Shown one piece after another: positions 13,491-24,499 of a stretch of 64,000 bases of DNA. Each line of letters opens with the position of its first letter. Within the stretch, counting starts at the first letter, position 1. The notes below the pieces were generated by a model. The model saw only the letters and a program-made list of their open reading frames with translations, did no database searches and was not told where the DNA came from. The stretch is taken from assembly GCA_014529385.2 (NCBI GenBank), contig CM043958.1, forward strand, positions 75,139,169 through 75,203,168, read 5' to 3'. A program made the translations under genes and the position numbers. The stretch comes from Adiantum capillus-veneris (Eukaryota; Streptophyta; Polypodiopsida; Polypodiales; Pteridaceae).

Positions 13491-14688
13491 CAATGAACAA
13501 TCATGTAAAGTCAATTTTTTGCTTCTAAAAGATGAGTGAATCATAGTCAAAAACTAGACAACACAAAGCAACAAAACAAACTATCATGAAGATTAAACCA
13601 CTTGAAATTTCAGTTTTATGCATGAAACACAAGCAATCAATTATGACCCTACACTAATTCACATTCATAAACCATAAATCACAAAAAAATAACTAAATAA
13701 ATCAAAAAAAAAATCTTCGTTAAAAACATAAACACAAATTTTTTTTTAAAATCAAAAAATCAATAAAATCACAAAAAAGAATAAAAACAATTAATAAACA
13801 ATAAATAATAAATCAAAATCAAAAAATAATAAATTAAAAAGACAAAAATTCAATTAAAAAAAACTTAATTAAAAATTTCTATTAAAAAATCACAAAAAAA
13901 ATTTAAAAACTCATTAAAAAATTATAATAAAAGCAAAAAACCTCATAAAAAATTCATAATTACACAAATAAAACACAAAATCTATAAAAACTTCATAGTA
14001 ATACATAGAAAATCATAAAAATTTCAAAAATTCCACAAAGAATTAACAAAAACTGTAAAAAATTCATTAAAAAACACAAAAAATTCTTTAAAAATAAAAA
14101 ATTCACAGATAATTTACCAAAAATCTAGAAAATTCATTCAAAAGGTCATGAAAAATCATAAAAATTCATAAATTGATCAGAAAAACAAGATAAATCACAA
14201 GAAATTCATAAAATCTAAACAAAAATCCCAAAAAATCTAAAATTTTCAAAAAAATTCCTAAAAATTAAAACTTTTTCCAAAAAAATCATAAAAATACTAA
14301 AAATTTTAGAAAATTCAAAACTTTACAAAAAATTAGAAAAACAAAAAGGAAGTCATCGAAAGTACCCGAAAAAGCCAGAACGAGGCCGAAAAGCAAAAAG
14401 CAACATCAGAAAAATCACACGCCGAGCAAATAGTGCAAAGCGGCCAAGTCAAAAAAAAAGCAAGCCCGAAGAAGTGAAAAATCGAGAATAACAGCCAAGG
14501 AAAAGCAAAAAAACAGCCAACTTGAGGCCGTGAGTGGCAGAAACTTTTTGAAATTTGTCAAAATCAAGCACTGCAAATTAGCTTCCAGTTGAATGAACAG
14601 GAGCACAACTCACATGTGATTGCAAATAAGGCTAATACGAGCAGGAAAACTTTTGCTAATCAACACCAGCATCTGCTAGCAAACAGTT
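13491..14688 (+). other. A-rich leader-like region before the F gag
   Basis: From 13500 to 14340 it is dominated by A with phrases such as AAAAATTCATAAAAATC on the plus strand, then a more mixed A/G/C-rich part to 14688. No frames. Long A-rich leaders ahead of gag are known in some plant gypsy elements, so I take this as the 5' untranslated leader of F. No LTR or primer site could be found for F on this side. Confidence 0.5.
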
Positions 14689-16195
14689 TTGGTAGATCAA
14701 GCCAACATGGACTCAAATCGAGCCGAGAGTCCAAGTACAGCACAGCAAGCCAGTAGCAGTGGTAACACATGCACAACTACAACAGAGCTGATTTTACAGG
14801 TATATGGCTACAATGGAGATAAAGTTTTATACATAGATTCAGAAAGTCATAGGTATCTTATGAGCAGCAAAAGCAGCACAAGAGCCAAGATCCTATTGAT
14901 CAGAGTAAAGCCAGATTTAGAGAACTCCCAGATGTTCACAAACTTGAGTGGAGCCAGGTATTACAAGCTCAAAGATAAAGTGCAGATAGAAGTGCAAAAA
15001 ATCAACCCAAATGTTATCTAGAAATCTGCTCAAGTCTGCAAAGCATGAATTTTATGCATATGCAATCAGGGTCATTGTACATGGATTACATTGGCAGATC
15101 TATAATCGAGAGCCAAAAATGCAAGATCCAACAGATCCACCAATCGAAGCCAATCTAATTGGAGAACCAAGACAAAGACGGTACAAAGGTCAAGATGGAG
15201 CAGTTTACAGCTTGATGCTTAGTGTTTTAAAGAAGATGCCGACAACTTGGCAAGTACAAAAGTTGAAGCTTCTGAGCTAGAGCTTGACATGATAGAACCA
15301 GTTGAAATACCACCAACCATGGCGTATTGCTTAAATTGTGGATGAAAAGGTGGACATTTTCTAAAGATTGTCCAAGAAATCCAGCCAACAAGGACACATC
15401 AACCGCCAAGCAAGGCACAAAGCAAATTGGAAATGTGAATCTTAATGTAAGTGCATTTAACTCGTCACTTTTGATGTTATCAGATGATTCTGCATTACCG
15501 TTAGAAGCACCAGTAAAAACACTGCAAGTTCAAAATCAGCATAAAGATGCACAGGCACCTGGAAAGCTTAAAATTGATTCTTTGAACAACAAATTCCTGC
15601 ATGAATTTGGTCAAGGTGTCCACATATCACAAAATGTTGAAAAGAATGTTAGATTTGCAAATGATTTTGCATCCAATGACACAAGTGTGCAATCATTCAC
15701 AAGTCTAAGGGACGCATCAAACAGAATGATGCTAGCATTGTATGGTACACATCATTCATATGCACACTATGTAGACCAAAAAGAAAAACCGTACAAAAAG
15801 GATCAACCAGTGTTTGAACGGCCCACATACCAGCTCATAGACGTGCGTCCAGTGATAGATCAAAAATGATAATTCATTTCAGACGGAAGAATTTATTATA
15901 GCCCATCCTCTCTAGAGCTGAAGGATATTACCCGAGTGAACCCAGAAATCTATTCAGAGCCAAACTCTCCTCCATCGGAAATCAAGCTTCGATGTTGTGA
16001 CCAAACAAGCATATACATTGATCAAAATAGTCATAGATATAGACGAGAGTCTAGCATCTATGATGCATTGGGTCGTGAAATCAAAGAAGCTCAAATCATA
16101 TGAGACCCATGGTACAGACAATATCAAGGCAAAGATAATGCTATTTATAGCTTGACTTAGGGAATAATTTGTCATGTTTCACGGAGATACATAGA
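14689..16195 (+). pseudogene. Degenerate gag-like region of element F (first half)
   Basis: Broken frames: 14689-15021 (starts MVDQANMDSNRAES, contains ELILQVYGYNGDKVLYIDS), a middle part with RYKGQDGAVYSLM, and 15327-15869. At 15321-15375 a CCHC-like knuckle reads YCLNCG, stop, KGGHFLKDCP. A second diverged copy of the module is visible at 15960-16160 (IYIDQNSHRY and YQGKDNAIYSLT), so the protein had internally repeated ~150-residue units. I do not recognise the family; the knuckle makes a retroelement gag likely. It continues past C at 26910. Confidence 0.5.
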
Positions 16196-16395
16196 TGTTA
16201 CGGCATAAGCCACACATTGCGGTCCTGCGGATGTCTGGTCGTTGCGGACTAGGAGTCATGCGGCTTTGGGACAGTTCTTCATGGGATATCATGAGACAGG
16301 ATGGGGTTTTACACCGTTCCTAATCTGCGCTGGACAGCGGGTGTGTTTGGGGGGCATACCAGTCTTTGTGGATATCTCTTTTAGGCCTGTTGGAA

Positions 16396-17871
16396 TTAGG
16401 GTCTGTATCCACACTTGTCATACAAAGTGAGCTTATACAGCCCACAGCACAAAAGGCCAGATGCAACAATTTCATCACCAAAACTGAGATCATGAACTGT
16501 ACATCTGTCATCCACAAATTTGACTACAAGTCCAAGTCTAGCAAGTGCGGATACAGACAAGAGATTCTTCTTGATCCCAGGTATATAAAGTGCATCAACA
16601 AGTGTGAAGGAACAACCATTAGCAGCAGTGAGCACAATCTTTCCAACTCCCTGAACTGGATAAGAGGCGTTGTTGGCACAAGTGACTGAATTCCCATGAG
16701 GGACAGACTCGAGAGAGGTAAACAATTCACGATGTGAGGTAATGTGCTTTGTAGCACCACTGTCAAAATACCACACATGTGAAACTGCAGCAACTGACAA
16801 GCATGCATCATGGATAGCAGGATTGTAAGTGCACTCTGTGCTAAAATCCCATTGTGCATCAACATCAGCAACACAATCTCCTTTCACAGAAGACTCAACA
16901 ATGGCTGCATTTGTAGTGGAACCAGCATTTGCAGTGGAACCACCCTCTTTCTTCTTAGCCTCTTTGGCCTTCAACTTAGGACACGACTTGATCAAGTGAT
17001 CATTGGCTTTACAATAATGGCAACGCATCTTCTTTTTGCCCTTATCACCAAAATTTCCAGACGAATTGCTGCCAGTAGAAGCATTAGGAACATAATTTTT
17101 GCTACTCGCAGCAGAACCATAAGAAGTGGCTGCATTACTGTTACCACCCTTTCTTTGAGAAGCAATAAAAGCCTGTTCAACTGCACGCTGCCTAGTCCTG
17201 TTTTTTCTGGAAAGTGACTCTTGCAATAGCAATGTGCATAATGCATCAAACTTGACAACTTTAGGATTTCCTTGGGTCATAAGTCTCCAAGTACTAGCAA
17301 AAGTCTGGTAGGAATCTGGTAAGGCATCAAGAACAGTCTGCACAAGGGAACTGTCTGAAATGACTTCACCTGTAGAAATAAGCTGCTCATTGATATCCTT
17401 GACACTAGCAAGGAAAGTGTCCATATCATCTTCCTCATGCATAATCTTTGACTCTAGCTCTTTACGCAGCAAAGCAATTTTAGCCTCATTGCGGCTTGCA
17501 TAAAGACCTACTAAAATATCCCAAGCCTGTTTTGCAGATTTTGCTGAACGGATGTGAGGAACAATGGTGCGCTTCACAGACAACGCAATCAATGCATGAG
17601 CCTGCGCATCCTTAACATCCCAACGAGCTTGTTCTACCGTAGGCAAAACAACTCTAACAGCTGCAATCCTTGTAGCAAGACTTGCAATATCCTCAACATC
17701 GCCTACATCCTCAGAACCAGGACGTACATCAATGCCTTGCACAATGTTCCAGAAACCCTTTGACACAAGAACATGTTGCATCATATAAGCCCACATAGGG
17801 TAGTTGTCCCCATCCAACTTGTCCTCAGTAGCAAACATCTTGAACACATCTGTGTTGTTGTTGTCAGCCAT
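16396..17871 (-). CDS. gag: Copia Gag-protease polyprotein of D (truncated, frame intact)
   Basis: The start chosen at 17871 (MADNNNTDVFKMF) gives 491 residues; a longer start at 17931 would add 20 residues without homology. Order: KLDGDNYPMWAYMMQHVL near residue 18 (copia gag N-terminus); gag domain with AKQAWDILVGLYASRNEAK and LDALPDSYQTFASTW; zinc knuckle CHYCKANDHLIKSC near residue 280, complete CX2CX4HX4C; retropepsin site WYFDSGATKHIT near 367 with DSG present; LYIPGIKKNLLSVS; then GLLCCGLYKLTLYDKCG, the start of the pre-integrase domain, running into the LTR stump. It would make Gag and protease only. No frameshift or stop was found, unlike its neighbours, so it is a young copy. Confidence 0.9.
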   Translation of the reverse strand: MADNNNTDVFKMFATEDKLDGDNYPMWAYMMQHVLVSKGFWNIVQGIDVRPGSEDVGDVEDIASLATRIAAVRVVLPTVEQARWDVKDAQAHALIALSVKRTIVPHIRSAKSAKQAWDILVGLYASRNEAKIALLRKELESKIMHEEDDMDTFLASVKDINEQLISTGEVISDSSLVQTVLDALPDSYQTFASTWRLMTQGNPKVVKFDALCTLLLQESLSRKNRTRQRAVEQAFIASQRKGGNSNAATSYGSAASSKNYVPNASTGSNSSGNFGDKGKKKMRCHYCKANDHLIKSCPKLKAKEAKKKEGGSTANAGSTTNAAIVESSVKGDCVADVDAQWDFSTECTYNPAIHDACLSVAAVSHVWYFDSGATKHITSHRELFTSLESVPHGNSVTCANNASYPVQGVGKIVLTAANGCSFTLVDALYIPGIKKNLLSVSALARLGLVVKFVDDRCTVHDLSFGDEIVASGLLCCGLYKLTLYDKCGYRP

Positions 17872-18182
17872 GGTAAATGCTGCACCTGATGTGAAAACTG
17901 CCCAAAAATAGGAGAAACGGAGCGGGAACAACCTGTGCTATATAGCACAAACCGTAGAAGACTATAAGGCACAAAATGACAAAATACCCTGTGCAGTACT
18001 GCCTCTAGTGGAAACGGAGGCCGAAATGAGCCCAAATCAAAATTCTGAGCAGACCAATCTCTTCGAGCTTTCCCAAAATATTTTGTTGACCTACGAACGC
18101 TCGCCAAAGCTCACTGAAATTGGAGAAAGTGAGCAGGCGTGTGCTGGAGCAGCTGGCGACTAAGCCCGGGAGGACGTGACCT

Positions 18183-18194
18183 ACTCTGATACCA
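18183..18194 (-). promoter_or_regulatory. Primer-binding site of D
   Basis: The minus strand reads TGGTATCAGAGT, two bases after the LTR end; eleven of twelve bases match the initiator-Met site TGGTATCAGAGC. Confidence 0.85.
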
Positions 18195-18196
18195 AT

Positions 18197-18423
18197 TGTT
18201 GGAATTAGGGTTGCAGAGAAACACACACAGCTTGGAGAAGACGAAGGAAGCTCAAGGCACACAATAGAGAGTGTGTTACTTAGTGTGCAATGGAAAGATA
18301 GATAGCCCTAGAGTGATGGGCGTATATACAATGCACGAGGGAAAAAACCTCCTAAAGAGGGAAAAAATGCCCCGGCGGTCCTAGTGTGTTCACACACATC
18401 ACTACCACATGTATATGGTAACA
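18197..18423 (-). repeat. 5' LTR of D
   Basis: 227 bp, TGTTGGAATTAGGG...GGTAACA on the plus strand, nearly identical to 62784-63010 (about five substitutions by eye). It contains GGGCGTATATACAATG, a possible TATA element. Confidence 0.93.
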
Positions 18424-18616
18424 AGGCCATCAATACATCCTTCTCATGTAATTCTGTGTTCTGTTTGATATCAATGAAGAAGACAGAGTTCTATTCCTGT
18501 GTATTGTCTTCTATTATGCCTTCATATACCTTAATGTTTATATAATGTAAGGGAGCATGAGGGTATCCATTCCCGTAGTGCTTATTGCTCCATTGCGGGG
18601 CATTAGGCATTACATC

Positions 18617-18636
18617 TGGCGACCACGATGCACGAT
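18617..18636 (+). promoter_or_regulatory. Putative primer-binding site of C
   Basis: TGGCGACCACGATGCACGAT starts two bases after the LTR end. TGGCGACC is the kind of start seen in plant elements primed by an Arg tRNA; the exact tRNA is inferred. Confidence 0.6.
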
Positions 18637-18639
18637 GGG

Positions 18640-20100
18640 GAACTGCTGTGAACATGCATGTGCACTAGGTCGCAAGGTCCCCCTAACCCTGTGGTTCCAA
18701 TTTTGGGGAGACGTCAAAGGCGAGGCGGTTTGGATGAATTCATTTTTTCTACACCGCAGGCTGAGAAACATGTGTCTCCATCACCAAGCCCGGTGCATGG
18801 TAGGCGTATTCGGTGTGCGCGGAATACTCCACGTAGTCAGTCATGTCCTCCTGCCGTGCGCTCTCCCTCACCCACTCATGTTGCTCCACCACCGACTCTG
18901 GTAAGCAGTCCCAAGGTTTCACCGCCATCGTCCGCACCTCCTATTGTTCGACAGCTTTTTCCAGGAGGGGGTACAGTTGGGCAAGGAACTATAGCACAGC
19001 CAGTAGCGGGTGGTTAGATTAAGTATAGCCGCTTTCGAGGTCCTTCAAAGGAAGACCCTGATGCACATTTGTGAATTTTAATAAAGTGTATGGATTGAAT
19101 CATCCTGGCGTTGTGGTTCCTCTCCATCAACAATCGGTGTTTGAATCTACACTTTCAGGGAAAGTGGCAAAATGGCTGTCAGAGTATCCTGACGATCACT
19201 TTCAGACATATGTCAAAGGTTCTAGATCGTTCTTGCAACAATTTAGAATGGAAAACACGGTCCTCAACATTTGGAAAAGCTTCAAACGCTACGTCAAAAA
19301 TTGTTGCCAATGGAGGATTATGCTACAAAGTTCTGGATGCTTTTGCAGCGGGTACCTCAGGCACAACGGCTAGCAGCCGAGGTGTTAAATGATTATTTTC
19401 TGTGAGGACTCAATAAGGATCTTAGAACTACTATGGCAACAATAGATAAGGTAACCACTCCACTGGATAATGTGATTGCAAGGGCTGTTGTAGCAGGAGA
19501 GGCTTTAGAGGATACGGAATCACCAAAGAAATCAAAAAAAAAGTATTGCAAGAAATCTCATCGAAATCTCAGGGAAGTGGCAGTGATAGTTTGGAGTCGG
19601 AGACTACAGACTCAGAATCCTCAGATTCAGGCAACAGTGGTTCGGTGAAACAATCAGAGAAAGCACCTCGAAAAAAATCCCAGTGTCAAGGGAAAGGTGT
19701 TCCATCCGGATCGGCGGAATCTTCTGCGGTGGTTAAAAGTTTGAAGGAACTGTGGTGTACTCAGTGCCAAAATCCGGGACATGCCACTCAAGGGTGTGCA
19801 ATGAATCAGAAATGGTGTGCGATTTGCATAGCCAACTCTCATAATACAGTGGAATGTTACTACAATGGTCGTGGTCGTAGGAGTCGGGATTCTTCTACAT
19901 GGCAGTCACAACAGTCAGGGCATGGACAAGAGCCTGCGATGGCGATGGCTCACGCTCATACATCAGAGGCACCCTTTCAAGGACAAGCCAGTGGACAGGG
20001 TCAAGGAGGGGGTCGCGGTCGCGGAAGAGGTGGCCGAGATCCGAATGGACCCAAGACCTGCCTTTTCTGTTTGGGAGATGGGCATTGGCGGTCCTAGTGT
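18640..20100 (+). pseudogene. gag: Element C gag with three zinc knuckles
   Basis: Frames 18658-19017 (Pro/Ser-rich N-terminus), 19071-19392 (gag domain pieces with KVAKWLSEYPDDHFQTYV and FLQQFRMEN, frameshifted) and 19546-20097. The last encodes CCHC boxes CTQCQNPGHATQGC (about 19755), CAICIANSHNTVEC (about 19815) and CLFCLGDGHWRS followed by a stop then C (about 20060), plus a Gly/Arg-rich RNA-binding stretch before the third box. Three knuckles is unusual for plant gypsy Gag, which mostly has one or two. Confidence 0.85.
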
Positions 20101-20160
20101 TCAGAGGCTATGGAGTATGATCGGAAGAAATAGGAACGTGCTGCTGGAAAGCAGCCGAGT

Positions 20161-20944
20161 GTGGCTACGGTTCAAATTGAGGGACTGGAGGAATCAGAAC
20201 CGATGGTTTCGTTGATTACTCGTTCTGGTAAAAATGTGGTACCAACAGCCCCAATGTTAAGCTTCCGGATTGGGCAACTCAAGAAAATGTACATAAAAAA
20301 CTGTAACTTGGATGCTACATTCAGTACCACCAATGCAATCATCAGGACCATCGACCTCCTCTCCAGAAAAAAAGAGGGGAAAGTCCGAAACAAGGCAAAT
20401 ACTATGGAAGAGGATAATTGGGATTCAATTTGGAAAGAGGTTCTAGAATCACCATTACAAGTACAATTGGGATCGTTATTGAAATTGGTTCCGAATTTTC
20501 ATAACGCTTTGCTAAGTCAAAAGTTCAAAGCAACGAATGAGATGGAAGTTGATATTGCGGTAGCTGAGGGTGAGCGGGATGATTCTGTACCGTTGTCGGC
20601 AACTAGGATTATGGATACTCACATTCTAAAACTTTCAGTAAGATATCATGGCACATACATCGACAAAGTGCTATTAGATGGAGGTGTGGGAGTGAATATT
20701 ATTACTCAAGTGGCTTGTGAGCGCTTTGGGCCTTAGTGATTGGGAACTTGCACCCTTTGTAGTTCGCATGGCAGATCAGAGAAGAGTACAGCCAGTAGGA
20801 TTACTCCGAGGCATTGTGTTGGATGTAGCTGGCTTGTCTTTTGTTGTTTCCTTAGTAGTCTTAAATATTGAGGATCACAGTCAGGATTATCATATTATTT
20901 TGGGGAGGCCATGGTTACGTCAAGCCAGGTTTAAACAATTATGA
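20161..20944 (+). pseudogene. pol: Element C protease region
   Basis: 20161-20736 encodes a gag-protease linker and the active-site loop DKVLLDGGVGVNIITQ (DGG where DSG/DTG is usual; some plant retropepsins have this). A frameshift precedes 20717-20944, which reads ELAPFVVRMADQRRVQPVG and DYHIILGRPWLRQ, the C-terminal protease motif ILGRPWL. A further frameshift and stops follow to about 21100. Confidence 0.85.
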
Positions 20945-21379
20945 GGGGGGCAAATATGCTTACAGTTAAAAAGGGTCACAGGAAAGTTCGGGTGATGTTG
21001 GGAACATGCAGACAACCAGTTCAGGCAGCATGGCCTGTGATAGCGGAGATAGTCAATATGGTAGAAGGATTAGAAGAGGATGAAGAGGAGTAATTAGTGA
21101 AGGCTAACCCGGATTTAGTTTCTCTCTATCTTGCAGATGTTTCTATGATTTTGGAGGGAAAATATTTAGGGGTCCCAGGAATAGCAAAGCCAAGGGGGTA
21201 AGAAAAAGTCTTTCCGGTTCCCGAATCATTGGAGGAAATTATTAGGCAAGAACGTGGGTTTGAAGCACAGATGAGTACAATAACAAGGGTCAAGGAAGAT
21301 GAACTGGAGACGGTCTTTCTAGGAGATCAACTGGAGTCTCAACCCATTCATATTAATAACAGCTTGAGGCAAGTTATCA

Positions 21380-22590
21380 AGGAGACTTGATTAATTTGTT
21401 GACAAAATTCAAGGATGTTTTCGCATAGGAGTATGCGGACATGAAAGGATTGGATTCAAAGTTTTATCAGCATACGATTCATTTAAAACCAGATTCGGTT
21501 CCAATGAAGCAGCATTCATATAGGATGAATCCGAATGTAGCGAAGCCAGTCAAGGTGGAAATTGATCGACTGTTGCAGGTGGCTTTTATTACCCCTATTG
21601 ACAATCCTGAATGGATTTCTTCCTATTGTGGTGGTACCAAGGAAAAACAAGCAAATTCGCATTTGTGTGGATTATAGGAAACTGAATGCAGCTACTGTTT
21701 CGGATCCTTTTTCTCTTCCATTTTTAGATTCTATTTTGGATGATGTGGCAGGGCACGAGATGTATTCTTTTTTGTATGGGTTCAGTGGATATAACCAAAT
21801 TCGGATGGTTATAGGTGATCAGGCTAAAATAGCTTTTATGATAGCATGGACGGTAATGTGGTTTGGATTACGGAATGCGCCCTCAACTTTTCAAAGGGAT
21901 ATGTTTCAAATTTTTGGTCCCTATTTGATAGATTTTATGGGAATCTTTCTGGATGATCTTAGTGTCTTTGGAGCGCAATTAGAGCATTTGAAGCAATTGC
22001 GGTTATGTTTTATGAAATATCGAGAGGTGAAATTTAGTTTAAATCCTCTAAAATGTGCATTCGCAGTGCGAAGTGGGAGATTATTGGATCATGTAATTTC
22101 TGAGAATGGCATTTCAGTGGATCCGGATAAAATAGCCGCAATTATGAAAGCACCTCTGCCGGTGAATTCGAAGCAGTGTGCTGTATTTTTGGGCCAAGCT
22201 CATTGGCATGGGAGGCATTTGAGGTTTGTCGCACATTTGGAAATCCCTATTAATCAGGCAGCACATGCCAAAGTTTTTGATTGGATGCACGAATGTGATC
22301 TGGCCTTTAGGAGTTAAAAAGTTCAGCTATCCAAAGCTCCGATCATGATCCCTCCGAATTGGGGTCAGGATTTTCATGTCTTTGTGGATGCTTCTGACAA
22401 GGCTATTGGCAGTGTGCTGATGCAGGAACAAACTAAAGGGTGCTTTTGGCCTGTCTATTATGCCAGTAGAAGATTATCATCCCCGCAGAAAAAAATTATT
22501 CAGTGATGACTGAAAGAGAATGTTTAGTGATGATTTACTCGGTGAAAAAGTTCCATCATTATCTGTCGGGCCGGCGATTTTTCTTTCATG
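21380..22590 (+). pseudogene. pol: Element C reverse transcriptase and RNase H
   Basis: 21441-21677 encodes YRMNPNVAKPVKVEIDRLL. The next frame to 22317 carries RICVDYRKLNAATV, FSGYNQIRM, WFGLRNAPSTFQRDM and the catalytic box FLDDLSVFG, then LDHVISENGISVDPDKI. RNase H follows at 22360-22480 (DFHVFVDASDKAIGSVLMQ and PVYYASRRLSSPQ). There is a stop at 22315 and stops near 22505-22530. RT catalytic aspartates are present. Confidence 0.9.
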
Positions 22591-22762
22591 TGGATTATTT
22601 GACTCTTTTATACTTGGTGCACCAACAGAATTTGACAGGAAGATTGGCTTGATGAGTGCTCTTGTTACAAGAATTTGATTTTGAGGTAATACATCGTCCA
22701 GGAGCCCAGCATGTGGTGCTGATTACCTGTCCACGCTAGATTCTAGCGAGCCGCCGACGGGG

Positions 22763-24125
22763 GTGCCTGATGAATTTCCAAATGCATCTCTCTTTTTGAC
22801 AGGAGCAGTTGTGGATGACCTTACAGTTACGCAACCACCTAGGATGATCCCTAGCATTCCATGGACCTGGTATAAGGATATGTTCCATTTTGTCAACAGT
22901 GGAGAAATGCCTTCATTCTTGTCCACAGGTCAACGGCGCCGGATGGCTATTAGAATCCGCAATTTTGAGATTGTCATGGCGAAGCTGTATTATCCTACAG
23001 TTGCGGATGTCTTGCTAAGATGTGTCCTACCACAGGAACAAGGATCTGTTCTGGAGGAGGTCCATACCGGCATTGCAAGGGGCCACTTTGTAGCTTTGAT
23101 CACGGCAAGGAAAGTGCTACAATCTGGATTATGGTGGCCAACATTGTTTCAAGATGCAAGGGGCTTTGTACAACATTGTGATGTGTGTCAGCAGTTGGGG
23201 CAACCTACTAAAATGTCTAGATTTCCTTTACAGTCAGTATTACCCTTGGAGCCTTTTTAGAAATGGGGATTGGACTTTATTGGGCCTTTTAAACCAGTAG
23301 CAGCTAACACTGGTAATAGGTATATTTTGACGGCCACAGATTATGTGACTAAATGGGGGGAAGCATGGCCTTTGAAACATAATACAGCGGTTTCTGTTGC
23401 TGGGTGCTTATGTAAGGATGTTTTTTCCAGATATGGTTGTCCTATTGAGTTGGTTAGTGAGCGGGGTAGCCATTTCTTGAATCAGATAATGGAGAGAATG
23501 CTGCAATTTTATTTTGTGTTACACACGAAATCTTCTCCATATTACCCTCAAGCGAATGGGCAGGCTGAATCAACTAATAAGCAATTGGTTCGCATCTTGA
23601 CAAAGCTATTAAATATGCATATAACAGATTGGGATGTCAAACTTCCTTCCGCATTATGGGCCTATCGTATAGCATATAAAGTGGCAACATGACTAACTCC
23701 TTTCAAATTGGCATTTGGAATGGAGGAAATTACCCCAGTGGAGCATGTGGTTCCGAGTTTGCGGATGCTTATTGCGGATAGGCTTCTTCCGGAAGGTTCC
23801 ATTGTTTATTGTTTGGATGTTTTGCAAGAATTAGATGAAGAGGGTTGCGCAGTTTTGCGGCGTTGCAAGATCTGCAATCCCGACTGAAGAAATGGTTGGA
23901 TCGCCCTAAATCACGGCAATTTTTACGGGGCCAATTGGTTCTTGTATTTAATTCCCGCCTTTGGAAGATGCCCAGGAAGCTGAAATTATGGTGGTTTGGG
24001 CCGTTCTGGATTTTTAAGTCATGTGGGCCTACCTCTTTTTATTTGGCTGACTTGCGGGGGAAGGTGATTTCTGTGCCGGTGAATGGGTTCCGACTGCACC
24101 ATTATTTTTCACCTACCTCGATTTA
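22763..24125 (+). pseudogene. pol: Element C integrase with GPF tail
   Basis: 22763-23260 contains the zinc-binding part (VHTGIARGHF ... CDVCQQLG). 23270-23692 is the catalytic core: DFIGPF and DYVTKWGEAW, VSERGSHFLNQ where Glu replaces the second catalytic Asp of the usual SDRG, and YYPQANGQAESTNK with the Glu. Stops at 23258 and 23690. 23845-24126 encodes FNSRLWKMPRKLKLWWFGPFWIF, the GPF/Y module, and PVNGFRLHHYF. The Asp-to-Glu change predicts an inactive enzyme. Confidence 0.88.
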
Positions 24126-24228
24126 GTGCCTACCTCTTTTTATTTGGCTGACTTGCGTGGGGAGGTGATTTTTGTGCCGGTGAATGGGTTTCGACTGCGC
24201 CATTTTTTCACCTACCTCGATTCAGTGC
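24027..24228 (+). repeat. 101-bp tandem duplication at the end of C pol
   Basis: GCCTACCTCTTTTTATTTGG starts at 24027 and again at 24128; both copies run through TTGTGCCGGTGAATGGGTT to CACCTACCTCGATT. It repeats the coding end of pol, placing the stop at the end of copy one. Confidence 0.9.
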
Positions 24229-24499
24229 CCCTTTGTTGTGGTACAAGAGTCGGAAGCCGCCTTAATCATGATTGGGGATTCTTTACCATGCAACCTTGAA
24301 AAGCGGGAAAAGGGCTATGATGGTTGCAAAACCGTGGCACACACTATTTTGAGAACTTCTTGTGAGTGGTTTCATGCATGTAGGAGATATCTTATACTTT
24401 TCTCGCGTTATTTGCAGGGCTTTCGCAAGGTTGCACAGCAGCGTTCTTATGTCCTTCTGTGTGCCTTCGTCACCATGATAGCCTCCTTGTTATAGTGCA

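Larger units (their letters stand above)
16388..18423 (-). mobile_element. Element D: internally deleted Ty1/copia in the LTR of C
   Basis: AGGCC flanks both ends (16383-16387 and 18424-18428). On the minus strand it has a full 5' LTR, an initiator-Met-like primer site, an intact gag-protease frame and then only 14 bp of 3' LTR (TGTTGGAATTAGGG, 16388-16401). Integrase, RT, RNase H, the purine tract and most of the 3' LTR are missing. Because the outer terminus and duplication are intact, the deletion most likely happened after insertion. Sister copy: E at 62784. Confidence 0.92.
16196..18614 (+). repeat. 5' LTR of element C, interrupted by D
   Basis: The two LTR pieces are 16196-16387 and 18424-18614 (about 378 bp without D, counting the duplicated AGGCC once), colinear with 26531-26909. 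The interruption is exactly the D element with its target duplication. Confidence 0.92.

Noticed and set aside
14689-15869. Possible endogenous pararetrovirus coat protein (zinc knuckle YCLNCG..GGHFLKDCP)
   Set aside because: No movement-protein, aspartic protease or pararetroviral RT follows, and the surroundings (A-rich leader, purine tract, LTR) fit an LTR retroelement better.
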